Shown: one piece after another, positions 34,352 to 41,783 of the stretch
Position numbering within the stretch: position 1 is the stretch's first letter
Layout of the letters: each line of letters begins with the position of its first letter
Source of the DNA: Nostoc sp. 'Lobaria pulmonaria (5183) cyanobiont'
GTDB taxonomy: Bacteria > Cyanobacteriota > Cyanobacteriia > Cyanobacteriales > Nostocaceae
Direction: 5' to 3'
NCBI RefSeq assembly: GCF_002949795.1
Contig: NZ_CP026692.1
Span: 1,981,501-2,045,500, forward strand
Length of the DNA stretch: 64,000 nt
Position numbers and translations under genes: made by a program
Notes under the pieces: model-generated
Told to the model about the DNA's origin: nothing
Seen by the model: the letters and a program-made list of their open reading frames with translations, nothing else
Databases searched by the model: none

Positions 34352-36156
34352 GGAGTTGCCACAACTTCAAAGCGTCGCATCATATCGAAGTCTTCGTGTT
34401 CCAAAATGTGACAGTGCCAGAGATAATACCCTGGTTTGTCGAAAGTGGCAATGATGCGAACAACTTCACCTGGGTAAACAACTACAGTGTCTTTCCAACC
34501 TTTCTCATAAAGTGGTGGAGGCTCAGGATTGCCGATTAGCCCAGCGCTTTGTAGAAATAGCTTAGTCTTGCGAGGGTCTTTAATAACTGGGATTGCACTG
34601 CCAGCAAAATTCTGTCGATTTAGAATCAGGAAGGAAACCAAGTGCAAGTGAATGGGGTGTGGCTCCTGTGTCGTGTTGTATAATTCCCAAACTTCAGTTG
34701 TGCCGAGTTTTGGTTTCTCAGTAATTGGCTCGTCATAGCGCAATGAGCCGTCTGCCAATGTACCTTGCTCTAGGAGCTTGCGACCATATTCATCCGTATT
34801 TTCAAAAAGAACCAGTTGCCGAGTTTGTCCGGTTTGAGCAGGAGGTGTAATCTTATTAGGTAGCAACTGTGTTGTCAGTCCATCACTTTCATTAGTATCA
34901 ACTATCGCATTTGGAACATTTGAAAGGGGTTGCTCGACCGCAATCTTGATTATCTGACCTGTAAGCTCAGAATCAGCTTTATCATCGAAATTTCTGATGA
35001 TGAACTCTTTTCCCGCATCGCCAGTGAAATCAACAATCACATCAGCGCGTTCACCTGGAGCCAGAACTAAATTGTCAAGTGCGACTGGTTTTTCTAATAA
35101 GCCTTGCTCAGTGCCGATTTCGTAAAACTTTTCCTTTGAGTCGTTGAAATTCAGATTGTAAAAGCGCGAATTTGAACCGTTTGCCAAGCGTAAACGGTAC
35201 TTTCTCGGTTCAACCGCCAGCTTTGGCCATGCCATGCCATTTACTAGGATGAAATTACCGTAGAAATTTGGCACTACACTTGGATATGGAGCATCTGGAT
35301 AATTTGAACCAGGTGGGTAATAAAGCTGACCCTTGGCAGTGAAATCTCGATCCTGGATGATGAGTTCTTTCTCGTGGTCGCCACTAGGCAAAATGTTGCG
35401 ATTAATTAAATTAATTTCGTTGTTATCCCTCAGCAAATAGAAGCCTATAAGACCAGCGTATAGACTTAAACGATTGTTACTGAGAATGTGGTCGTGATAT
35501 AAAAGTGTCGCTGCCCGCCTGTTGTCATTTGCATAACTATAGTTCTTTTTAACCCAACTGGGTCCGGTTTGGGAAAAATCTTGAGTAAACCAAGCTTCGG
35601 AATATCCGTCGCTAGTCCACTCAGTATGACCACCATGCAGATGTGTCACTGTAGGTACAAGCCCTTTTTGGAGAGCGTTTTCAACCGATTTTGAAATAAT
35701 GCTTTTGTCTACTGGAAAAATATGTCCGGTTTTGGGTAGTTTGTTGTCCCACAGCACTTCAATCGGTACGTCTTTTCGTGTCACGAATGTGGAACCTGGG
35801 TAAGTAACAGCCTTTTGCCCTCTTAAGCCATACCCCCAAACTGTTGTATTCAAGCGTGCATCATCCTTTGTACCATATATGCCATCTGCACCAGGACTGC
35901 TATATAGTCCAAGCCATTGCTTAGTTTCTCCCATCTCTACATCGAAGTGACCACCCTTTGTAGCATCTATTCTCCCTAGAGACGGCAGCGAATTGATGAA
36001 CTTCGGTTGAGTTCTTGGATCTAGCCGCGAATCAGCAGCCATAGTTAAACTCAATTTGGAAAAGATGATTCCAGCCAGTAGTGTTACAATAAATACAAAG
36101 GGGAGATACAGTTTGAAGTTTCGCCTCCACTTACTTAGCAACAACTTGCTAGTCAT
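34348..36156 (-). CDS. Multicopper oxidase, CotA/laccase-like
   Basis: The 602-residue enzyme has an N-terminal signal-anchor helix and the three cupredoxin domains of bacterial multicopper oxidases. Copper ligands are visible: HLHGGHTEW near residue 168, LLYHDHI near 215, EPHPIHLH near 530 and the type 1 site HCHILEHEDFDM at the C-terminus, whose Met is the axial ligand. It resembles CotA/bilirubin-oxidase types that oxidise phenolics, bilirubin or metal ions in the periplasm. GGAG lies about 11 bases before ATG 36156. The TAG stop is contributed by the end of a MITE, so the original C-terminus may have differed by a few residues, though the copper-binding tail FDMMRRFEV is intact. Confidence 0.92.
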   Translation of the reverse strand: MTSKLLLSKWRRNFKLYLPFVFIVTLLAGIIFSKLSLTMAADSRLDPRTQPKFINSLPSLGRIDATKGGHFDVEMGETKQWLGLYSSPGADGIYGTKDDARLNTTVWGYGLRGQKAVTYPGSTFVTRKDVPIEVLWDNKLPKTGHIFPVDKSIISKSVENALQKGLVPTVTHLHGGHTEWTSDGYSEAWFTQDFSQTGPSWVKKNYSYANDNRRAATLLYHDHILSNNRLSLYAGLIGFYLLRDNNEINLINRNILPSGDHEKELIIQDRDFTAKGQLYYPPGSNYPDAPYPSVVPNFYGNFILVNGMAWPKLAVEPRKYRLRLANGSNSRFYNLNFNDSKEKFYEIGTEQGLLEKPVALDNLVLAPGERADVIVDFTGDAGKEFIIRNFDDKADSELTGQIIKIAVEQPLSNVPNAIVDTNESDGLTTQLLPNKITPPAQTGQTRQLVLFENTDEYGRKLLEQGTLADGSLRYDEPITEKPKLGTTEVWELYNTTQEPHPIHLHLVSFLILNRQNFAGSAIPVIKDPRKTKLFLQSAGLIGNPEPPPLYEKGWKDTVVVYPGEVVRIIATFDKPGYYLWHCHILEHEDFDMMRRFEVVATP

Positions 36157-36850
36157 AATTAATTTACTCCTTCAAAAATTCTTATTGATAGTAAGCTGGT
36201 GGAGATCCAATTAAAAAATGTTGTTTATGTCTAGTTTTTTACTAGGAATAATTTTCAGTGTACTTAAATAAAATTCCGTGAATTACACCTAAAACATAAA
36301 TAACTTATTTAGAACTCAAAAAAAATGATTTATTTTTTGCAATAGTTTAGGACTTACGCACTGTACAAATTAATCATAGTATGTTTCACGAAAATAGGTC
36401 GTTTCAGCCTTTATTAATTGTTCTTTGATGATCAGTAAACCCGCGCTGTAGGGGCACAGCATTGCTGTGCCCCTACGACAGATGTGGTTTTTAAAGCCTT
36501 ACTATGTATTTTGTGTCAATGCGTAAGTCCTATAGTTGACCTTTTCTTAGGGAATGTTCTTCTAATAAAACGAAATCTTTGGATAGGTAATAGGCGAACC
36601 CAGAGAAGTATACTACTTTGTGTTGATTAACTCTCAACCTCCGCAAAATTGCTGATTAGTCCCCTAATCGCCTAAAAGCGTTGCAGCTAAATGCAAGGTA
36701 TGCCGATTTGAAGCGACTGCCCTATCGCCGCCAAATCAATAGATTATGGCAGGAGCTTTCTCTTGGAAAAAGGTAAAGTAGCATATTTTGGTTTTTATGC
36801 CATCTTCTATAATTGATAAAACCTGCACACCTAATTTTAGGCATGAGACT
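36157..36850. other. Spacer before ileS with one MITE
   Basis: The MITE at 36350-36531 lies in the middle. The 3' part (36540-36796) shows no clear RNA element; no T-box is expected in cyanobacteria and none is seen. Both flanking genes diverge, so promoters for the multicopper oxidase and ileS should lie here. Confidence 0.55.
36350..36531. mobile_element. MITE with TAGGACTTACGCA ends and 6-bp ATAGTT duplication
   Basis: Inverted ends taggacttacgca and tgcgtaagtccta (the last base belongs to the duplication) are flanked by atagtt at 36344-36349 and 36532-36537. The interior holds the palindrome taggggcacagcattgctgt and its mirror (36450-36476), another common repeat, so an element lies within this element. 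Same family as 17332-17425. Confidence 0.85.
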
Positions 36851-39802
36851 GTGACCGAATCAGGAAGTTACAAAGATACTGTAAACCTACCCAAGACTAA
36901 CTTTGATATGCGGGCAAACGCTATCAAGCGTGAGCCAGAAATCCAAAAATTTTGGGAAGAAAATAAAATTTACGATCGCCTCTTTGAAAATAACCCCGGC
37001 GAATTATTTATACTGCACGATGGGCCTCCCTACGCTAATGGCTCACTCCATATCGGTCATGCCTTAAATAAAATTCTCAAAGATATTATTAATCGCTACC
37101 AAATGTTACAAGGGCGTAAAGTTCGCTACGTCCCTGGTTGGGATTGTCACGGATTGCCAATTGAGTTGAAAGTTTTGCAGAACATGAAATCAGCAGAACG
37201 ACAAAATTTAACGTCTTTACAACTGCGACAGAAAGCGAAAGAATTTAGTCTAGCGACGGTAAACGACCAGCGCAACAATTTTAAACGCTACGGTATTTGG
37301 GGTGATTGGGATAACCCTTATCTAACTCTGAAGCCGGCTTATGAAGCGGCTCAAATTGGCGTGTTTGGTCAAATGTTCTTAAAAGGCTACATCTATCGCG
37401 GTTTGAAGCCGGTTCACTGGAGTCCTAGTTCTCATACCGCTTTAGCTGAAGCTGAGTTGGAATATCCTGAAGGTCATGTTTCCCGTAGTATCTATGCAGC
37501 TTTTGCAGTTACAAGTTTGGCGGAAGTTGTAAAACCACTGTTGGCTGAATATCAGTCAGATTTAGGTGTGGCTATCTGGACGACTACACCTTGGACAATT
37601 CCGGGGAATTTGGCTGTGGCGGTAAATGCAGATTTAAATTATGCAGTGGTAGAAGTGGAACCTCACCCCCAAACCCCCTCCCCGCAAGCAGGGAGGGGGA
37701 GTGAGGAAGTAGCTTCCCCCTCTTTGTTAACGGAGAGGGGGACTGAGGGGGTGAGGTTCCGCTATCTCATTGTTGCTGCTGATTTAGTCGAACGTTTATC
37801 TTCAACGTTAGGAGTTGAGTTAACTGTAAAAGCCACGTTCAAAGGGAATGATTTAGAACATACTACTTATCGTCATCCTCTATATGACCGCGAAAGTCCG
37901 ATTGTTGTCGGCGGTGATTACATCACTACTGAATCGGGTACTGGATTGGTACATACTGCTCCCGGTCATGGTCAAGAAGATTACATTGTTGGTCAGCGCT
38001 ACGGTTTGCCCATCCTTGCACCAGTGGATGACAATGGCAACTTTACCGAAGAAGCGGGACAATTTGCTGGGTTGAATGTGCTGGGTGATGGGAATCAGGC
38101 GGTGATTGATGCCTTAAGTACGGCTGGTTCTTTGTTGAAGGAAGAACCATACCCCCACAAGTACCCTTATGATTGGCGGACGAAGAAGCCGACAATTTTC
38201 CGCGCCACGGAACAATGGTTTGCTTCCGTGGAGGGTTTTAGAGAAGAAGCGCTAAAGGCGATCGCAACGGTAAAATGGATTCCAGCCCAAGGTGAAAATC
38301 GGATTACGCCAATGGTGGCGGAACGTTCTGATTGGTGTATCTCCCGTCAACGTGCTTGGGGTGTACCGATTCCCGTTTTCTACGACGAAGCCACGGGAGA
38401 ACCACTGCTGAATGAAGAAATTATCAACCACGTCCAAGGAATCATCGCTGAAATTGGTTCCGATGCTTGGTGGGAATTATCAGTTGAGGAGTTATTACCC
38501 GAATCCTATCGTAATAATGGCAAGTCTTACCGCAGGGGTACAGACACAATGGATGTATGGTTTGATTCTGGGTCATCTTGGGCAGCTGTCGTCCAACAGC
38601 GTCCAGAATTACGCTACCCTGCTGATATCTATTTGGAAGGTTCTGACCAACATCGCGGTTGGTTTCAATCCAGCTTGCTTACCAGCGTAGCAGTAAATGA
38701 CATTGCGCCTTACAAAACTGTTTTAACTCACGGCTTCACTTTGGACGAACAAGGCCGAAAGATGAGTAAGTCAGAAGGAAATACGATCGATCCAAATACA
38801 ATCATTGAAGGCGGAAAAAATCAAAAAGTAGAACCGCCCTACGGTGCAGATGTATTGCGATTGTGGGTATCATCGGTTGACTACTCCGGCGATGTCCGCA
38901 TTGGCAAAAACATCATTAAGCAAATGAATGATGTTAGAGGGAAAATTCGCAATACGGCGCGGTTTTTGTTGGGTAGCTTGGATGATTTTGACCCGGAAAA
39001 AGATGCAGTTCCTTTTGAGGAATTGCCAGAACTTGACCGTTATATGCTGCACCGCATCACCGAAGTATTTGAGGAAGTCACTGAAGCCTTTGAGAATTTC
39101 CAATTCTTCCGCTTTTTCCAAACAGTGCAGAATTTCTGCGTGGTGGATTTATCCAACTTTTATTTAGATGTGGCCAAAGATAGGCTTTACATCAGTGCAA
39201 AAGATGCCTTCCGGCGTCGCAGTTGTCAAACAGTGCTGAAGATAGTAATAGATAATTTAGCACGAGCGATCGCACCAGTGTTATCTCATACTGCCGAAGA
39301 TATCTGGCAATATCTCCCTTACAAAACACCTTACAAATCAGTGTTTGAAGCTGGTTGGATACAGGTTGAGGAAAAATGGCGTAATTCAGATTTAGCGGAA
39401 TTTTGGTCAGCGCTGCGACAACTCCGCACCGATGTTAATAAGGTGTTGGAACAAGCCAGAATCGAAAAACTCATTGGTTCTTCCCTGGAGGCGAAAGCTT
39501 TGATTCATATACCTGACAAACAATTAGGTGATGCTATCAAAGCCTTTAACCCTGTTAAGGGTAACGGGATTGACGAACTGCGATATTTATTGCTGACTTC
39601 CCAAGTGGAATTATTAGATTCTGCTCAAGGATTGCAAGGATTAGAATATACAGCACAGACAGAAGACTGGGGAATTGGTGTGGTGAAGGCAGATGGGCAA
39701 AAATGCGATCGCTGTTGGAACTACTCTATTCATGTGGGAGAATCAGCAGAACATCCCTTAATTTGCGAACGGTGTGTTGCAGCCTTAGCTGGAGAGTTCT
39801 AA
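36851..39802 (+). CDS. ileS: Isoleucyl-tRNA synthetase with a repeat-encoded insertion
   Basis: Charges tRNA-Ile with isoleucine and edits misactivated valine. All class I signatures are present: HIGH at 67-70, the editing-domain stretch TTPWTIPGN, KMSKS at 637-641, and a C-terminal zinc finger (CDRCWNYSIHVGES then CERC). I chose the GTG at 36851 (VTESGSYKDTVNLPKT), which matches the usual cyanobacterial N-terminus; an in-frame ATG at 36797 would add 18 residues of no family likeness but cannot be excluded. Residues about 270-303 come from a 102-base palindromic element inserted in frame into the editing (CP1) domain, between AVVEV and YLIVA. The core motifs on both sides are intact, so the enzyme should be active. 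Confidence 0.95.
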   Translation: MTESGSYKDTVNLPKTNFDMRANAIKREPEIQKFWEENKIYDRLFENNPGELFILHDGPPYANGSLHIGHALNKILKDIINRYQMLQGRKVRYVPGWDCHGLPIELKVLQNMKSAERQNLTSLQLRQKAKEFSLATVNDQRNNFKRYGIWGDWDNPYLTLKPAYEAAQIGVFGQMFLKGYIYRGLKPVHWSPSSHTALAEAELEYPEGHVSRSIYAAFAVTSLAEVVKPLLAEYQSDLGVAIWTTTPWTIPGNLAVAVNADLNYAVVEVEPHPQTPSPQAGRGSEEVASPSLLTERGTEGVRFRYLIVAADLVERLSSTLGVELTVKATFKGNDLEHTTYRHPLYDRESPIVVGGDYITTESGTGLVHTAPGHGQEDYIVGQRYGLPILAPVDDNGNFTEEAGQFAGLNVLGDGNQAVIDALSTAGSLLKEEPYPHKYPYDWRTKKPTIFRATEQWFASVEGFREEALKAIATVKWIPAQGENRITPMVAERSDWCISRQRAWGVPIPVFYDEATGEPLLNEEIINHVQGIIAEIGSDAWWELSVEELLPESYRNNGKSYRRGTDTMDVWFDSGSSWAAVVQQRPELRYPADIYLEGSDQHRGWFQSSLLTSVAVNDIAPYKTVLTHGFTLDEQGRKMSKSEGNTIDPNTIIEGGKNQKVEPPYGADVLRLWVSSVDYSGDVRIGKNIIKQMNDVRGKIRNTARFLLGSLDDFDPEKDAVPFEELPELDRYMLHRITEVFEEVTEAFENFQFFRFFQTVQNFCVVDLSNFYLDVAKDRLYISAKDAFRRRSCQTVLKIVIDNLARAIAPVLSHTAEDIWQYLPYKTPYKSVFEAGWIQVEEKWRNSDLAEFWSALRQLRTDVNKVLEQARIEKLIGSSLEAKALIHIPDKQLGDAIKAFNPVKGNGIDELRYLLLTSQVELLDSAQGLQGLEYTAQTEDWGIGVVKADGQKCDRCWNYSIHVGESAEHPLICERCVAALAGEF
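37658..37759 (+). repeat. 102-bp palindromic element inside ileS, in frame
   Basis: Perfect 13-base inverted ends gaacctcaccccc and gggggtgaggttc enclose two G/C-rich stems (ccctccccgcaagcagggag and its continuation; ttccccctctttgttaacgg to agggg). Exactly 34 codons long with no stop in the reading frame used, encoding a Pro/Ser/Gly/Glu-rich segment (PHPQTPSPQAGRGSEE). Confidence 0.92.
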
Positions 39803-40557
39803 AAGCAAAAATCTTACGGTGCTAGCAGACTATAAATCACTAACCTACAGAAGGCTAAATGCACTTAGGGACTTCCAACAAATAAGTTACTACTACTTCA
39901 AAGGCGGGCAAGATGCCCGCCTTTGGTTATGGGCGGGAGAGACGCCCACCCCACAATAAGTAGTTGAGTATTTTTTTTGGAAGTCCCTAACCCTCTTCCA
40001 TTACTCTTGGATAAAGCAATCGCTGTAAGGCTTACGAAACTCCACTTTCCAAGTTTTATCTGCATTTTGGAATTTATATTAGAAAATAAAGCCTCAAATC
40101 TTGATTTAGTAATAGTTTCAGTTTTCTGCTTCGATTATTATTTTCTGAGAGTGATGAAAGAGCGCTAATACATATTTAATTAATAGAAATACCTTTTTAG
40201 CTTGATGAAGTCTGTATAAGCGGACTTCGTTTGGATAGGCGAGTCTGTCCTAGAAATTACGTAAATAGCACAATATTAAATATCTGATTAAATCAGGTTG
40301 CAGTCACCGGCTGAAAAATATTTTATGTAATACGCATTATGGTTATTTCATACAGAACAGAAGTTCTAAGTGTAATATACTTTGGCAACAAAAAAATGGG
40401 TATTATTACTGAATATTTATCAGTGTTTTCCCTGTATTATCTTCATATTAAAAAGCTGAAGGGAAGATTATTAATAAAAAATGAAGGTATGGATTAATAC
40501 GTGTGATTTCGTTTAAAACATCCATTAACTCAATCAAAATTTAAGAGATGCAGAGAT
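39803..40557. other. 755-base spacer with one MITE
   Basis: Holds the MITE at 39865-39990. The rest is AT-rich; a short open frame from within the MITE end to 40168 has no coding signs. The promoter of the decarboxylase gene is presumably in the last 200 bases. Confidence 0.6.
39865..39990. mobile_element. MITE with TTAGGGACTTCCAA ends
   Basis: Perfect 14-base inverted ends ttagggacttccaa and ttggaagtccctaa, 126 bases in all, with an internal palindrome aaggcgggcaagatgcccgc (continuing ctt). No target duplication can be seen. Confidence 0.8.
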
Positions 40558-41709
40558 ATGTCAAATAAAATTGTTAATGAATTGGCTGATTTTTTGCTGC
40601 AAATAGAACAGCGATCGCAGTTTCATGCAGGATATCCATATAATTTAAGTTGTGATTACAGTGCGATCGCTAAATTTTTCAATTTTCTGTTAAATAATGC
40701 TGGAGATCCATATATTGAACCAGATTTTGGTCTCCATTCTCGTAAATTTGAGCAAGAAGTATTATCTTTTTTTGCTCACCTCTATAAAATTCCAGAAAAT
40801 GAGTTTTGGGGTTATGTTACTGCTGGCGGAACTGAAGGTAATTTATATGGAATATTCTTAGCAAGAGAAATCTACCCTGATGGCATTCTTTACTCATCAC
40901 AAGACTCTCATTACTCCATACCAAAAGCAGCAAAACTATTCCGCATCCAACATAATATTGTTAACTCACAAATTAATGGAGAGATGAATTATGAACATTT
41001 TGAAAAACTCATTAGCGAAAATCGTAATTATCCTGCGATCGTCAATTTAAATATTGGGACTACTGTTAAAGGTGCAATTGATAACTTAGACAAAGTTATC
41101 GAAATTTTAGAGCGCAATCAGATTAAAGATTACTACATTCATTGTGATGCTGCCCTTTCAGGATTAATATTACCCTTTCTAGATGGCGCTCCGCAAGTTA
41201 ACTTTCAAAAACCCATAGATAGTATAGCTATTTCCGCTAAATTCATTGGTTCTCCCTTGCCTTGCGGTGTAGTTTTAACCAAGAAAAAATGGGTAATAAA
41301 AGTTGAAACAGCAATTGAATATATTGGTTCATCAGATACAACAATTCTTGGTTCTAGAAACGGTCATACCCCTCTGATTCTCTGGTATGCAATGCAAACA
41401 AGAGGTTATGATGGATTAGCGAAAGAAGCAAAGACCTGTATAGATAATGCCCAATATCTTTTCCAACAACTTAAAATCAGAGAATATCCATGTATGCTCA
41501 ATAAATTTTCCAATACCGTAGTGTTTCAAAAACCTTCTCAAAGATTAATTAAAAAGTGGCAGTTAGCGATTTTTGAAAATTGGGTACACATTATAGTCAT
41601 GCAAAATATCGATCGGCACAAAATTGATACTTTTGTCAACGAACTTTTGTTAGAAGAAGGGTTGCTTGATAACGTAGATAATTTTCAGCTACACTCAGCA
41701 CTATACTAA
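40558..41709 (+). CDS. hdc: Histidine decarboxylase-like PLP enzyme (group II), missing the His before the PLP lysine
   Basis: The 383-residue protein follows the PLP-dependent histidine decarboxylase family throughout: YPYNLSCDY and GDPYIEPDFGLHSR near the N-terminus, GYVTAGGTEGNLYG near 93-106, SSQDSHYSI (the His that stacks on PLP), NIGTTVKGAIDN, and HCDAALSGLILPF. The PLP lysine is K228 in SIAISAKFIGSPLPCGVV. In group II decarboxylases the two residues before this lysine are Gly-His (SGHK); here the chain is one residue shorter and reads SAK. The downstream FIGSPLPCGV is intact. The product may be histamine, but activity is uncertain given that change. It is convergent with the permease-GGDEF-EAL gene 74 bases away. 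Confidence 0.8.
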   Translation: MSNKIVNELADFLLQIEQRSQFHAGYPYNLSCDYSAIAKFFNFLLNNAGDPYIEPDFGLHSRKFEQEVLSFFAHLYKIPENEFWGYVTAGGTEGNLYGIFLAREIYPDGILYSSQDSHYSIPKAAKLFRIQHNIVNSQINGEMNYEHFEKLISENRNYPAIVNLNIGTTVKGAIDNLDKVIEILERNQIKDYYIHCDAALSGLILPFLDGAPQVNFQKPIDSIAISAKFIGSPLPCGVVLTKKKWVIKVETAIEYIGSSDTTILGSRNGHTPLILWYAMQTRGYDGLAKEAKTCIDNAQYLFQQLKIREYPCMLNKFSNTVVFQKPSQRLIKKWQLAIFENWVHIIVMQNIDRHKIDTFVNELLLEEGLLDNVDNFQLHSALY

Positions 41710-41783
41710 AAATAGATTGTCAAGTGAAATTAATCACCCAGTTTAACAAGGTGTTTCTTTAAACAGAATTTGCTCTCAAGATT

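Noticed and set aside
36797..36850. ATG start for ileS giving 18 extra residues
   Set aside because: The added residues do not resemble the family; the GTG at 36851 gives the usual N-terminus, although the ATG is not excluded.
39977..40168. 63-codon open frame after the MITE
   Set aside because: It starts inside the MITE tip, has no ribosome site and no recognisable domain.
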